Positions 23,384 through 37,359 are shown, counted from the stretch's first letter. The stretch is DNA of 64,000 nt from Liolophura sinensis (GCF_032854445.1 NC_088295.1:15673385-15737384), one strand, 5' to 3'. The notes: generated from the letters alone by a model not told the origin. Translations and numbers: made by a program.

Positions 23384-26184
23384 TGAAAGATTTGCACCAA
23401 GCATTTAGAGAGCAGGTTCTAATTACCCTCCATACACATGTATATGCATCTAGTCTGGTGACTATATAAAGAAAGTCTATGAAATATCACCTGGTATCCC
23501 AGATATCACTGAAATCCTCAATACGTGTGCTACATGTACGCGTAAATACAACTTAGAGTTTGTGAAATCTTTGAATCAAGCTTTTAGAAATGACTTAAAT
23601 AAATATTCCAGCAAAGCTGTGGCAAATTATTTCCAAGGCCAGGCTCTACTACAGCTTGTCACCCACAGTTTTCACTTCTTGTTGACATTTGACCCGAACA
23701 TCTGCTTTCTTCCTTTTTTCAAAATGTTTATCTAAGCCTCTTTTTTATAACATCGTATAATGTACTCTGTTAGAGAAACTCTTACTCTTAAAAAATATAA
23801 AGAGACCAAAATAAAACTGACTTACGCGGGATTTCAAAAATTATGTATTTTGTGCAAACAGCACGTGGTGCGCCGAAATACAATTTTAATACAAAACATA
23901 TGAATGAGGACAGTGGGTGAATTATCAAAAACAAAAAAGCAAACTGTTATTTAATACACTCTTCCACGGGGTCATTGAGTTCTTCACAAAATGCAATTAC
24001 GTGTAAATGCTGAGCTTGCAAAATCAATGAATAGTTTTAATATTCTGTAGCCCGGACCTAAGTCACGTGACATATGTAGAAAAGCCTTCTGTAGGTCGAA
24101 GAACACCCAGACTCCTCGAGCGAAAACGCAGCTGTTCTAGCAAAAGCTTTCTCTGAACCTGTCTACATGCTCAGATTTTATCACACTGCAACTTAAACAT
24201 GAAAAAGTAAGCTTGGGCAAGGTTGGATTGCACAGTGCGTTTTCCTCAAACTGGCTGGATTTATAACTCTAGTGGTGCAGGTTAATCTTACAGTACTGCA
24301 GATGACTCTCTCATATATGGGACTGAGACATCATAAAGCAAGTTCTACTCGTGTAGACTGGTTGATGTATACGTTTCATTGGTGCAAGAATTCTGATTTT
24401 CATACAAATTTCCAAACTGGTTGACTCTAAGCACTCAAAAACTTGTGTTGTTTTCGTTCAACACAGAAATGTGCTACCCCAACACTAAAAATGTGTTAAA
24501 CAAATGTGAGGTAACAAAATAATAAAACGCAAACTTATGCTGAACCAAAATGAGATAATTTATTCAATACAACAAAAAAATTGTGTATTTGCAACAAGTA
24601 TTGTGTATAACAACCAACACCTCTTGTGTTGATACAGTTGGTCAAATATGGTAGAGTTATTAAAGTTTGACATAAGAGTTTTGTTGGAAAGAACACAAGT
24701 TTGTGTTCGTACAACACAAGTGTTTTTGTGTGTGTCTATATTAAACAAACATTTCCTACCAATACCTCGTAATGAGCTCATCATCACAAGCAATCATGCC
24801 AATATTTTTCAGGTGTAGGCCATTCGATTTTATGTGATCTATCGGAAAGTGCCATTTCCCAGTGATCAATCTAACCTGGAGAGTCACACTTCCCAAAAAG
24901 TCTCACCCTCTCAACACAATGGAAAATCTACAGCCACGACATCGTGACACCGATACGATATACGGTGTATCTGAATCGATGGTGTGTGCTTGGAAAACCA
25001 CATCCCTACGTGTACTTCCCAAAGTGGTCAATACATATGTAGTCGGGAATGTCTTGTATGCTTTTTTAGAGTGCTTGGACCATGACTCATTTCATCTTGT
25101 CTTGCAGGAAATTCCATTTTATGCCGATTTTCACCCCATTAGCAGTGGGCGTTGATATCTAAACAGTACTGAGTTTTCGAGTCGACCTGACATGCTGTAC
25201 GTGTAATCGTCACAAAACAGCATGCCCAACGTACAGTTTATTATGTGGTATATTTCCTGGTAGTAGTCTCGATGCCGGCTTATGATTGTGCTACCTCACT
25301 GCATCGCCATGCACTGTTACAGTATTCTGACACTGGGCTTAGCCCCTTATTATGATGAGCACCAATTCATACCGTATCAAGTCTCTTCACGCAGGCCGAC
25401 CAGGGGTCCGCCTTACAACTCCGTCACAACGCTAGGTCAAGGTCAAGCACATTTACCATGATGACGTATCTTTCACTACACGGGTTGCCACTTTTGGAAT
25501 GTACGTAAGGCGTACGACTGCTTCATGAGACTAGTACTTGACCTGCCCTTTTCATACTATAAATCGCAGTATGCTAACAGCGAGAATAACGCCAAATGGT
25601 GAGCGCCAGTTGATACCGTATGACGTTATAATGTATAATGACTTACACTGGGTCAACAATATATTTAACCTATCCTCTCGCTGTAATAAGAAAACATTGT
25701 TTTGCTATATAATATAATGTGCTGCCAATTTGGGATACAGGGCGGGCATTTCCAGTAAACAAACAGCTGATGGCACTATAAATTTACAAAAACACTAATC
25801 AAATAAATAAATAAATAAATAAATTTACATTTGCGTAGTTGCATAGGTAAAGTTATGTACAAGCACAGCATCATACCAAAGTGCTGCACACGATTAAATG
25901 TACACCATCACCATATGAAGTTGCACCCAAAATCGGAGAACGTCATTCTATGGTAAATCAATATTGTAACCCTCAAGCGGGTAAGCAGCTAAGCATACTC
26001 CAACAGGTATTGGTGCGATAATTTTGTTAGATCTACTCCACTTGTCTTTGTTAAGTATTTATGGCGCTTTTCTCTGTCCTAAAATACAGCACGGTATTCT
26101 GTGTAAATATGCAAATGCTTACGCTGAGCGCCTATAGTGGTACCGTATAGGGGCGTTCCAAGGAAATTATTACAAGGCTCATTT
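23384..26184. other. Intergenic, AACACA island only
   Basis: The 97-codon frame at 24862-25155 (plus) has no recognisable family. A short TAAA repeat lies near 25800. Confidence 0.4.
24425..24765. repeat. Island of AACACA/TGTGTT motifs
   Basis: Many copies of 'aacacaag', 'tgtgtt' and 'ttgtgt' in both orientations across about 340 bp, including 'acacaagtttgtgttcgt'. Suggests a degenerate palindromic MITE. A similar island lies at 62630-62870. Confidence 0.4.
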
Positions 26185-26264
26185 CCAAAACAACCTATAA
26201 CACCATTTCCCGAAGAATGTAAGAAATGATAGATAAACAGAAAGTTATATTATACTGACACCGA

Positions 26265-27135
26265 ACCTAACGCCAAATGCTGAATGCCAAGTGATACTGT
26301 GTCAAGTCACAGTATACGGACACCGAACATAACCCCAAATGCCAAGTGATACTGTGTCAAGTCACAGTATACGGACACCGAACATAACCCCAAATGCCAA
26401 GTGATGCCAAGTCACAGTATACAGACACCGCGCCTAACTCCAAGAAATGAATGCCGAGTGATACTCTGTCAAGTTACTGTGTATTGACACCCGGACTTAA
26501 CGCCAGATGATGAATGCCAAGTGATGCCAAGTCACAGTATACTGACTTCGGGCTGATAGTACGTGTCCTATTCCTTATGCTGAGCACTAAGTCAAGCTGT
26601 GTGAAGTAACTGAGTCCCTGCCGACCAGTACTTGGCCTATTAATTATACTGAGCGCCAAGTGATGTCACGTGAAAATATACTGAGCCTCCGCCGACCAGT
26701 ACTTGGCCTGTTAATGATGCTGAGCGCCAAATGATATCACATCAAAATATACTGAGCCCCCGCCGACCAATGCTAGACCTATTCCCTTATAAAGAAGCAC
26801 CAAGTGATACCGTATAAAGTCACAATATACTAAGCCCCTGCCGACCAGTACTTGGCCTATTCCCTTATGCTGAATGATACGGTATCATACTGACACTGGA
26901 CCGGCCAGTACATGACCTAGGGTGAAGCCTCAAGTAATATCACGTCACAATATACTGAGCGCCTGCCGACCAGTACTTGGCCTATTCCCTTATGGTGAAG
27001 CGCCAAGTGACATGTCACAATATACTGAGCCCCGGCGACCAGTACTCGGTCTATTCCCTTATGGTAAATGATACCGTATCATACCGACACTGGACCAACC
27101 ATTACTTGGCTTATTCCCTTATGACGAAGCACCAG
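26265..27135 (+). repeat. Irregular tandem array
   Basis: Degenerate units share 'ctgccgaccagtacttggcc', 'tattcccttatg', 'gccaagtgat' and 'cacaatatactgagc'. Unit length varies widely. The left part has a cleaner pair around 26290-26410. Confidence 0.75.
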
Positions 27136-30100
27136 ATCCAAGTGACACTGGATTCCGTAAGTAGGTAGTCCAGACAAACAGATGGTTTCATTCGGAAGTA
27201 AGTATACGTATACAAATGGCTGGCAGTTTTTGCAATTTCTTTTTGTAATGGAAACATTTTTGGATCTGTGAAAAATGAAAAATGCGTACATATAAATTCT
27301 CAACTGGCATTATTCAGAAACCAAAGAATAGTTGATAATTGTCAAAAGATGTCGTAAAGATGATGGTCGAAGGTATAAATTGGGCTATTTAATTGGTCGA
27401 TCGTCCAAAATTTGATGGAGTGTGGATTCAGCAACGAATGGAGCTGTTAGGCTCCGTGTGAGGTATCTCTCTGTACGTCCATGGGTAATGCAGTATATAA
27501 TTTCAGCCATTTGTGCTGTATAGTACTACAGCTGAGAAGAGCCACGTGTTCGGGGGACCGTTATAGACGGCTTTCATGGACAGTTAGCTGTGGTGGGCTA
27601 CTGGTGTACTTACTGCTTGAGGTACTTGTCGTGAAGCTTAGGAAGCACCAACTCAGCATTACAGTCTTACTTGTTCAGGGCTGCTGGACGGAAGGTGTTT
27701 ACCCTAAGGAATGAGGGGGACGCGATGTCAGTGAACTTACCTCTACATCTATCCTGGACTCAATTCAGTTGCTGCACATACTGCAGATTTTGGTGTGGAA
27801 CACTTAACAGGTCAAATGTGCACTGGAAAACACGTCCATCGTGTTCGTTTATCACAATTGTGGGGTCTCGGTTTTGAGATCAATTACGCTGACTCCAGTG
27901 GATAAATTTAACCCGTTATTGGCTAGGATAAAAGGTGAGTACTTTACACAAGTATTTATTTCTCTCAGTATACATTTCCCGGAGTCTAAGCATGGTTTGT
28001 TTATAGAAGGTCTACTACACCAGTGCTATATCCTACATGTACCTATGAATGAATTGGCCACACACGCCACATGGTCTGAGCAGGCGTATATCTATATGCA
28101 GGCTTATTTATTCAACTGGTCCCGACGGATTCGTTACTGACCACAGGCCGACACTTTTCCATCTCCAGAAGCTGTGAACAGAACCTGTGGCCCTTAACAA
28201 GAATTATTTTCTTGTCGGTACAAATTTATTTTTACAGTGAGATATACGCCCTTTCTCACTGGAGGCGAGTAACTATCATGGGACGCAAAAATCGAATTTA
28301 CATGCCCGATAGAATTAATGGGGCTGATAAAGCCTGGTGCATTTAAGTCGATGAATAAGTTACATGAAATTCACATTTTGGTGTACAAGTTTTGGCGTAA
28401 ATTGCTACATTTGCATATCTGTCAGCCATTGCTAGTGTGAAAAGTTTTAAAATCACTGCATCGTGTAAACAACCATATTGTTAAGTAAAATGATTGTCAT
28501 AGTACAATAAATTGAGTCAGAAATGCAGATCAGTTTTAGATGTTATGGTCAGTTCGGCTTCCGTAACATGCCAGTGCAAGGCACTATATAATGTTCACTT
28601 ACATAAGGCAGGGCTCCAGACGTGTTACATGATTAACTCTTCAGACTTGAGTTTAGCAGCATGATGCAGGGCATGCATTTTAGATCTGTCTGGTTTACAG
28701 CCCACCAGTTTTTGTATAATCCATCTCTATGGTACATTAAGTTTGCAATTAACCGTGCGAACCACGAAGCATGCAGACAGTGAATGTGTCTGATAAAGTC
28801 TGCAGCTTGGTAACGAGTTACAGATGGTGCAATACACAGAGATTGGTGATGTCATAATTGTCCTAATGTAACGGTTTGCTGTTATAGATTAGACTTGGAG
28901 CAGCGCAGTAACTGTATCCATATACATCAATTCTAGCCAGCGCCTCGCCAGGGAACTGTTCTCACTTTCACTCATCTTCAGCGCATGTATATATTTGATG
29001 TTACCATTCAGAGCTGTCTTGTAAGTCCACGCAGATATATATCTCTACAGCATGTTTTCTCTCAAAATTTGGTTGCTTTATTCCTGACTGGGACACTAAG
29101 CGTTCGATCCAACGTACTCCTTGGGTATCACAGTATTTTGCATCCTGGAAGGCCATGCTGCCATTATTGGAGAGGCTATAAGTTGGCTGGCTAAAACGTT
29201 CAATTCACCCAGCAAAAAATGTTTTAAGAAAGTCCAAGACTGAGCGTGACTTGTGGCCTTGGTGTCTATTTTTTCTCTTTGTCCTGTAGGTGCTATGAAC
29301 TTTCAGTTAGAGAAAACGGTAGAAATATGGAGAGCAGATGCCGCACTAACAGTAATTGGTGAGGTCATGCTATCTGTTTGATGTCTTTGATCATTTACAC
29401 GATCATCCGTAACGGAAACTTCCCAGTTAGACAGTAATCTGCAATATTCTGTTCCTGTCCGTCATCATGTCCTTGAACGTGTGAAGAAACATTCAGCCTC
29501 CCAATTCAGCGTTAACACATCTGTATCAAGGACGACCTCCAGTCTTAACATTACGGTTACCACTTTTTTGGTTCCGATTTCCAACTTGCAGTGTGGTCCT
29601 GCTGGTTGGTTTGTATTAGACGTATGGAGATTTAATCATATCTCTATTAACAACTGTGTATGTTTCGAATGATGTAGGGAAACCTGAGCCAGTTTGGTTA
29701 ATGTAACCCAGACTGGATTCCAACAGACGGGAAAGTAGACCTTTGGGGCGACCCGTTGAACTATTCCAAGTCCAAATAAATCTCAGCTTGTCTTCTCATC
29801 TTCTCTTATTCACATTATCAGCTAAAATCATCACTGGTGGAATTGGTTGCCATTATGTCAGACGCGGTTTGGTATCCGTCAAAAATGCCAGAATTAACAA
29901 CAATTTCCAAAAGTGACTGAACTGTGTGGCTTTATGACAACTCGTTCTAGTTAAGTCATAGATGAATCAGTACCTGTTGATATGTCACCGTTACAATTTC
30001 GTCTTCATTGAAGTGACAACATGGTGTGCTGATAGCAGAGGTTATACTGACTCACAATTTCGTTTTTAAGTGTGACCTTATGTCGAATAAATAATTACTC

Positions 30101-32154
30101 ATGGAATAGATCCACAAATTGTCCAATACGGCACAATACATGTTTTCATGCCAAGGTCTTTTACATGGAAACAAAAAGAACAAAAAACTTCTTCGGCTTC
30201 GTGTTGAATCGCGTTATTCGAATATGAACTAAAACTAGTTCGGTTTCAGAGCCATTTTAACCATTATAGCTATTGCCTAGAAAACAGTAATTCTTGACTG
30301 TAAACGTTTATTCCTCACTCATAAATTGCAGGATTACGTTGTCGTGCTTTGAACAACCACGTATTTTTCATAAGTATTTTTCAAGGATTTGAACTTTCGA
30401 TTGTTACATTTGTCTGCTTCCCGTGGGATTCTATGTTTAGAACGTCCAGGAAGTCAGCGCGTGACCACGTGCGCTGCCCGCGACTGTCCAACATATCCGC
30501 ATCTACCATTACCCTCCTACTGTGGCAGCTATGGCTTCTAACAATACATTTGCCATAAAATGGTAAACCATATGGAATAGTTAGAAACTGACGTATACAT
30601 ACTTCCGAGTGAAACCATCTGTTCATCTGCCATCTGGGAAGCCAATATCGAATATAATATTACGGCGATATATTCCTTGTCAGGATAGGTGTCATAAAAT
30701 ATATCTATATCCGTATTCTTATACGGATTGATTGGAAAATTCCAATAGTATTTTCTGCTTGGTAACGGATTTATAGCGAAAGATGCTATATCCACTGCTT
30801 ATTCAGTGACTGAGGCCACACTGTCCCACACCGTCACATATGGCCAACATATTACACAGATTCTTTTCTAACAGGCGTCCTTGTATGAAACAAAGCAAAA
30901 GATTTATGAGTTTAATACTGTGTTGCATTCTTCTCAACATTTTTCATCGAGATGTGCGTTACACTACATGAGAGATTAGTTAGTAGTATAATGAGTGAGA
31001 GTTCAAAAGACGGCAATATGAACAATATGAATATGTTTCTGTATCTACCCTCCATTTTGCTAGTATTATTGGACATTTCCACTAATGACTACTGGGACTG
31101 TATTGGCATAGTCGGCTCTGCATTAGTAGATGAGAGTTATAACAGGCGTAATATCCCAGCAAAATAGAAGCTCTGTAAGGCACGTTCTTAGACTGAAAAT
31201 TGACAGGACCTGAGTTAAGCATATAGAACGACATTGACCTACTTGTAGTCCTGATGACGACTTTTTTAAGGCATGGATGGTAAATTTGTGCCTTTTTCAG
31301 AGTAAAATCACCAGAGTGGAGTCACGTTCGACAAGCGATCCGAAGTTAATCGACCAGATGGTGTAGGTCAAATCCACAGCCCTGGGAAGGAAATGTCTCA
31401 CAGGTTTCTCCTCGAAGTTCACATCGGTTACTTATCCTGTGGTATAATACAGCATCGCCGTAGACACTTCCGTTATGTGCGTGAGGCGAACTCACTCTTA
31501 TTATTTGCGATTAACTTGCGGTTAATATGTCTGAGTCTTACCTCAGTCGTCTTGTATGCAGACTTGAATCTATACCCACACGGACTGATCCGTTTCACGA
31601 CGTAAATCCAGCTATTTACTAGAAACATTTGTTTTTTGTTCTTACGAAGAAACCGGAACGGGCGAAACCTCGACAGATCCAACCACAAAGAACGCTAAAG
31701 GGACTTTTGGTGCAGTGACGCCTCCATTGACACACGCAGTGTTGACTTAGTACAATCACACTTACATGTACATATACAGAAGTTACAACACGGGGCGCGG
31801 CACGACTTAGCATTATATACGATTATATGTCACGGGTTTTACTCTGTGTGCTGTTAGTCCTTTATATTGTATTCCTGCATAAAACAGGATTTTCCTGGTG
31901 GACTAAGCATTCCAGAGGCCTGATCCCTTTGTATTGTTATCATGTTATTGTATTTCACATGTGTTGACAGCAGGGCATTTTGAGTAATGCCAAACCAATG
32001 ACGTCTAATAAACTGCAACAAACATCAATGCATTTTTTTTTACGTAATCCCTCATAAGCGTAAACTGACAAGTGCACCATGCTAGTGTATGTTAGATGTC
32101 GTGAAATCTAATATCCGCCTCAGTCGCGCTTTGATTGCATCTGTTTATATATCC
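27136..32154. other. Five-kilobase stretch without recognised genes or repeats
   Basis: Only short ORFs (under 100 codons) with no familiar motif. Candidate small exons cannot be told from chance by eye. This is the largest unexplained non-repetitive stretch. Confidence 0.35.
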
Positions 32155-32830
32155 AACGTGGTCTCCTTGCAGAATGCTCGCTATGACAATACTTTTATAG
32201 CAGTAGTAGACGGTGTACATTGTAGCAGAATCGCCCCGATGACGACACACCTATAGCATAGGTGCCTCACGATGGTGTCTCGTTGACAGTCCTATAACAT
32301 TAGTGCCTCATGACCTTGTCACTTTGCAGCGGATTGGTCGCTATGGTGACACATTTATAGCACTAGTAGACTATGTACATTGTAGCAGAATTGCCCCGAT
32401 GACTACACACCTATAGCATTGGTGCCTCACGATGGTGTCTTCTTGTAAGAGAATAAGCTAATGCAGAGCAATGACTCTCGCCAGTAGCTGTAATTTCAAG
32501 TCTTACTCTTCGGTCTTTCGCGGTAAAGTCGGTCAGCAAGGAGCGGATGATCGTGGGTTTCCCCCGAGGTCTGCCCGGTTTCCTCCCACCATAATGCTGT
32601 CACCCGTCGTGTACGTAAAATATTCTTTAAAAAGGTGTAGAACAACGATCAAATAAATAAATAAATAAATCCAATTTAGCAGAATAGCCCCGATGACGAC
32701 ATACTTATAGCTGCAGTACCTCACAACGGTTTCTTGTAGCAGAGTACTGCTAATGACATCTTTCGTATAATTAAAGACGTACAGCATAGATAGTAAACCC
32801 AGAGCAGCGACAAAGGTGTGATAGCTGGCA
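32155..32830 (+). repeat. Degenerate tandem array split by a SINE
   Basis: Units such as 'ccccgatgacgacacaccta', 'tagcataggtgcctcacgat' and 'ggtgtct' recur at about 32235, 32395 and 32690. SINE-A at 32510-32671 separates the last units. Confidence 0.75.
32510..32671 (+). mobile_element. SINE-A copy inserted in a tandem array, plus
   Basis: Splits the 32155-32830 repeat array. Core and TAAA tail intact, 5' end degenerate. Confidence 0.78.
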
Positions 32831-32869
32831 AATGGCCACACGTAACCGATGAAATACTTCCGCTTGTCA

Positions 32870-33020
32870 GTTTATCTCAGTCGGGTTTTTATTCTAACTT
32901 CACGCAAATGCATAAATGGTAGCAATTTACACGCCCCCTAGCACCATGGCCTAAGGACAATTAGGTAAAAAAAAAATGCAGTTATGTTAATTGCAATTTA
33001 TTAGACGTCACTGGTCTAGA
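32870..33020 (-). repeat. Dispersed repeat F copy, minus
   Basis: Reverse-oriented match, with 'ataaatggtagcaatttaca' and 'ctagcaccatggcc' shared with 58750-58815. Confidence 0.45.
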
Positions 33021-33063
33021 CATGTAGTCAAGACATCATACCTGACACCCTACCCAATGAGGT

Positions 33064-33330
33064 GAATTTACAGTCTTCTTTGGAGACCTGTTTGGAGTGA
33101 AATCACTGGCTTCGTTTCTGGTGATTGTGTACAGCCAGATATAACATTCAGGGCCAAAATCAATGACATTCGACCGAAGACAGAGCTTAGTTTTTTGGCA
33201 CACTGGGAGAGAAATTGACAATGAATTAAAATGAACTCATGAGAAATGTAATGTTATATGTGTAAACTGGAACTTTATTAGATTTACCGATCGTTATCAC
33301 ATGCTTTTAATACAATATTAGTGGCTTCCT
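33064..33330 (+). repeat. Dispersed repeat E, copy 2
   Basis: Second copy of the module at 22925-23210, with small indels. Also followed by SINE-A starting 'gtggcttcctct'. Confidence 0.6.
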
Positions 33331-33430
33331 CTATGGCCATACGTGGGAAAGCCTGTCAGCATGTTGCGGATGGTCGTGGGTTTCCCCCGTGGGATCTTTC
33401 CGTAAAACACCAGTCAAGTAAATAAATAAA
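33331..33430 (+). mobile_element. SINE-A copy with internal deletion, plus, fused to repeat E
   Basis: Same 'gtggcttcctct' start as at 23211. The centre is deleted from 'tttcccccgtggga' to 'ccgtaaaacaccag'. Confidence 0.72.
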
Positions 33431-33760
33431 CATTCTGACACCAGACTGATCTATGAACTGGCTCCTATCCCCTAATGATGATTGCCAAGCAGGGAAATAA
33501 CAAGGTTGCCAATTTTAAGGTCTCAGGCACAATCGTGTCCCACAAAGCACTTAAGCTAAGCTCATTGTAACTACAAGTACAAAATATGTGTTAAAGGCAT
33601 TGAGTTTTTGCTACAGTAGTTACAGTATATTTCGCCTACGCTTGATCTGAAGTCTGGGTCCTATTCAGCATGGGGCTAAAATCTGTGTCTTGTAATGAAG
33701 ACGAGGACCTTCTAACCTCACAAAGAGTTTCGTTATAATTTTTACACCTTAATGATTTTT

Positions 33761-34018
33761 TTTTTTTGATTGGTGTTTTACGCCGTACTCAAGAATATTT
33801 CACTTATACGACTGCGGCCAGCATTATGGTGGGTGGAAACCGGGCAGAGCCCGGGGGAAACCCACGACCATCCGCAGGTTGCTGGCAGACCTTCCCACGT
33901 ACGGCCGGAGAGGAAGGCAGCATGAGCTGGTCTTGAACTCACACCGACCGCATTGGTGAGAGGCTTCTGGGTCATTACGCTGCACTAGCGCGCTAACCGA
34001 CTGAGCCACGGAGGCCCC
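33761..34018 (-). mobile_element. SINE-A, full-length copy, minus
   Basis: Reads tail first (T run, then 'gattggtgttttacgccgta') and ends in the tRNA-like head, reverse of 'ggggcctccgtggctcag'. Nearly complete and little diverged, so relatively young. Confidence 0.85.
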
Positions 34019-34374
34019 CACCTTAATGAATTATAATTATTCATAAGTTTTTTAAAATTTTTTATAATTATTAATAAGCCTAAACAGATTTTGTCAGTGA
34101 TATATAGGTGGTGGCCTGTATGTATAGAATGACTGCAAAGTCTGACTTAAACATGAATGAAACATTATGCTTATTCCACGTTCCACTTGTAGTATCTGAC
34201 GGGATAGTCGATATGTTTAAGAAGTGGGTCGGGGAGAGGGTGAGACACTTTTCATGTAGGAAAACATAGGATTTTAGTTACTGTATACTTGTGTAATCAT
34301 ACCCAAACATCTTCATCTGACCCCGGTGTGTTTGAATGGCCGCTGATAGTCTCTTCATGTCTGACTTCCATTGC

Positions 34375-35645
34375 CACGGGTGCATTAACCCAACTTCTGA
34401 GTACGCCCCTGTATTAAGCTCTTATTGCGACATACCCAACTTCTGAGTAGGCCCCTGCATTAAGCTGTTATTGTGGCATTCCAAACTTCTTAGTAAGCCC
34501 CTGCATTAAGCTGTTATTGTGGAGTCCCCAACTTTTGAGAAGGCCTCTGCATTAAGCTGTTTTTGTGGCATCCCCAATCTCTGAGTAGGCCTCTGCAATA
34601 AGCTGTTATTGTGACATCCCAATCTTCCCAGTAGTCCCCTGCATTAAGCTGTTATTGCGGTATCCCCAACTTCTGAGTAGGCCCCTGCATTAAGCTTCTA
34701 TTGCGGTATCCCCAACTTCTGAGTAGGCCCCTGCATTAAGCTGTTATTGCAGCATTCCAAACTTCTTAGTAAGCCCCTGCATTGAGCTGTTATTACGGCA
34801 TCTCCAACTTCTGAGAAGGCCCTTGCATTAAGCTGTCATTGCGGCATCCCCAACTTCTGAGTAGGCCCCTGCATTAAGCTGTTATTGCAGCATTCCAAAC
34901 TTCTTAGTAAGCCCCTGCATTGAGCTGTTATTACGGCATCTCCAACTTCTGAGAAGGCCCTTGCATTAAGCTGTCATTGCGGCGTCCCCAACTTCTGAGT
35001 AGGTCCCTGCAATAAGCTGTTATTGTGACATCCCAAACTTCCCAGTAGGCCCCTGCATTAAGCTGTTATTGCGGTATCCCCAACTTCTCAGTAGGCCCCT
35101 GCATTAAGCTTCTATTGCGGCATCCCCAACTTCTGAGCAGGCCCCTGCATTAAGCTGTTATTGTGATACCCCCCAACTTCTATGTAGAGCCCGGCAATAA
35201 GCTGCTATTGCGGCATCCTCAACTTATCAGTAGGCCCTTGCATTAAGTTGTTATTGCGGCATTCCCAACTTCTGAGTAGGTCCCTGCTTAAGCTGTTATT
35301 GTGGCATCCCCAACTCTTGAGTAGGCCCCTGCATTAAGCTATTATTGCGGCATCCCCAACTTCTGAGTAGGCCCCTGCATTAAGCTGTTATTGCGGCATC
35401 CCCAACCTCTGAGTAGGCCTTTGCAATAAGTTGTTGTTGCGCCATCCCCAACTTCTCAGTAGGCCCCTGCATTAAGCTGTTATTGCGACATCTCCAACTT
35501 CTCAGTAGGCCCCTACATTAAGCTGTTATTGCGGCATCCCAGACTTGTCAGTAGGCCCCAGCATTACGCTCTTATTGCGACATCCCCCACTTCTCAACAG
35601 GCCCCTGCATTAATCTGTCATTGCGGCATTTCCAGCTTCTCAGTA
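34375..35645 (+). repeat. 46-bp minisatellite, about 27 units
   Basis: Unit 'cccaacttctgagtaggccc' plus 'ctgcattaagctgttattgc' plus 'ggcat', spaced 46 bp (for example 34681 to 34727). Many single-base variants, and a longer block appears duplicated around 34740-34990. Fills the whole stretch; no gene seen. Confidence 0.92.
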
Positions 35646-36997
35646 AACCTATGTTCCTCTCTAAGTACGGTAAGTTAACACAGAGAGAAAAGAATTGTCT
35701 ACAGCACAGGCATTTCTTCTGCTTAAACGGCATTCTGTTTTTTTCTTACATGGGGAAAAAAAAGCTTAAGCCTTTTAGAAATTGATATGCCTGTCGAGTT
35801 TATGAGGTTGTTTTTAATTTTCAACACCGCGTTATATTCCCGCCAAATATTAAAAAAGTGTTATTTATGATGAGGGGAATTCGCTGAACCTGTGCATGGG
35901 GCAGACCTTCAGCATCTGGTGGTTATTGGGGAGTCGACCTAGAGTCATTCAAAGGTCTAAGGGGATATTACTAACGGGTGGCAGCATAAGTCTCACCATG
36001 GTGTGATTGTAAGTGGTAGCAGGTAATACCCTAACACATGCTCGCCAGCGCCGGCTTCACGTTCAACGAGCCAAACAAAAAGGACGTAACTCGTGGTACT
36101 AAATTACAGAGAGTCTGAGTGGGACATCTTACTCAAGCTACGGTTTTCTTTTTTAATACTTGTTTGTTTCATGTAACATGGTTTCTAAGCCCATGTAGAT
36201 ACATCCCCTGATTCCGTGTTTCTTTTTGATGCTAACCCAAAAAGGTTTATTTCGTAGGACGATGAGTTTTTTTTTTAAAGTGTTCAGGTAAACATACGTG
36301 CCGATACTATGGAACAGTATATAAGCTGATTGAAACAGGAGTTGGGTCTAAGATCAGTCTCAGAGTATGAAGAAAGATGAGAGCGTACACTATGGTAGGA
36401 TGTATCTGACAATTAAAGCAGAACCGAATTTCTTCTAAGATAACGGCGGTTTTGTTATAGTGACTTGCCTTCGTGCAAATCATTATACAACCAACAGCGT
36501 TCAGTTTACAGCCTTGGTGTTCTTTATCCTCGAGACGAGCGGTATGTTAGTTGATAGTTTATCAACGTAGCGTCTATAATTATGCAGTGCGTACACGAAA
36601 ATAGCCTTTCCATTCTGTATGTGTAACAAATCAACTGGTGTACAGTTCTCATTACCTGCTAAACACAAAACAGCTGTTTATTAGTCAACAAACCCAGAGA
36701 TAGGTCGAGATCTTCTGCGTCTTGTTAGGGATCATTGGCAGCTCCATGTAACCTTAGCAAATAAAGTCTTTGATGAAACCAGGCCTTTAGACACGGGCCC
36801 TGACAAAGCTCATCACATGGCATCACTGACATCGCACATGATGGATATGGTGGCACGACATGGACTAAGCACCACCTATCCGTTTTGTGTAACGGCGAAA
36901 ACGTTTTCATCGCCAGCTTTACTTGAGGAGACTGCCACAATATTCGCCCGTTGCCTTTTCCGAAGTTGCACTGGTTCGTTTTTTATGTATATCCTCG
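35646..36997. other. Intergenic between two satellites, nothing recognised
   Basis: Overlapping frames on both strands at 36725-37032 look somewhat coding but match no family. Confidence 0.35.
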
Positions 36998-37260
36998 TGG
37001 GGCCTCCGTGGCTCAGTTGGTTAGCGCGCTAACGCAGCGTAATGACCCAGGAGTCTCTCACCAATGCGGTCTCTTTGAGTTCAAGTCCAGCTCATTTTGG
37101 CTTCCTCTCCGGCCGTAAGTGGGAAGGATGGTCCTGCGGATGGTCGTGGGTTTCCCCCGGGCTCTGCCCGGTTTCCACCCACCATAATGCTGGTCGCCGT
37201 CGTATAAGTGAAATATTCTTGAGTACGGCGTAAGACACCAATCAAATAAATAAATAAATA
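36998..37260 (+). mobile_element. SINE-A, full-length tRNA-derived copy
   Basis: This is the reference copy of the dominant repeat. It starts 'ggggcctccgtggctcagtt' with an A-box-like segment (tggctcagttggttagcgc) and a B-box-like segment (gagttcaagtcc). A body with 'cttcctctccggccgt', 'ggtcgtgggtttcccccggg' and 'gtataagtgaaatattctt' follows, then the tail 'caccaatcaaataaata' with TAAA repeats. This is a Pol III-type SINE that needs a partner LINE to move. The body is conserved across molluscan genomes. Confidence 0.85.
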
Positions 37261-37359
37261 GCTCCAAGCTATTCGGCATGCAGGTATACTCCATTCCACC
37301 AAGCGGAAGTTACAAAGATACAAAGTTCAGGCGAGGTAAACTTTATCGTTGTTTATTTT

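Noticed and set aside
29297-29362. Possible small exon between TGTAG and GTGAGG on the plus strand (AMNFQLEKTVEIWRADAA)
   Set aside because: Single weak candidate with no partner exons and no recognised family.
34375-35645. CRISPR-like array
   Set aside because: The whole 46-bp unit is repeated with point variants. There are no unique spacers and the genome is eukaryotic.
36998-37080. tRNA gene
   Set aside because: The A- and B-box-like sequence is the head of SINE-A. No complete cloverleaf is evident.
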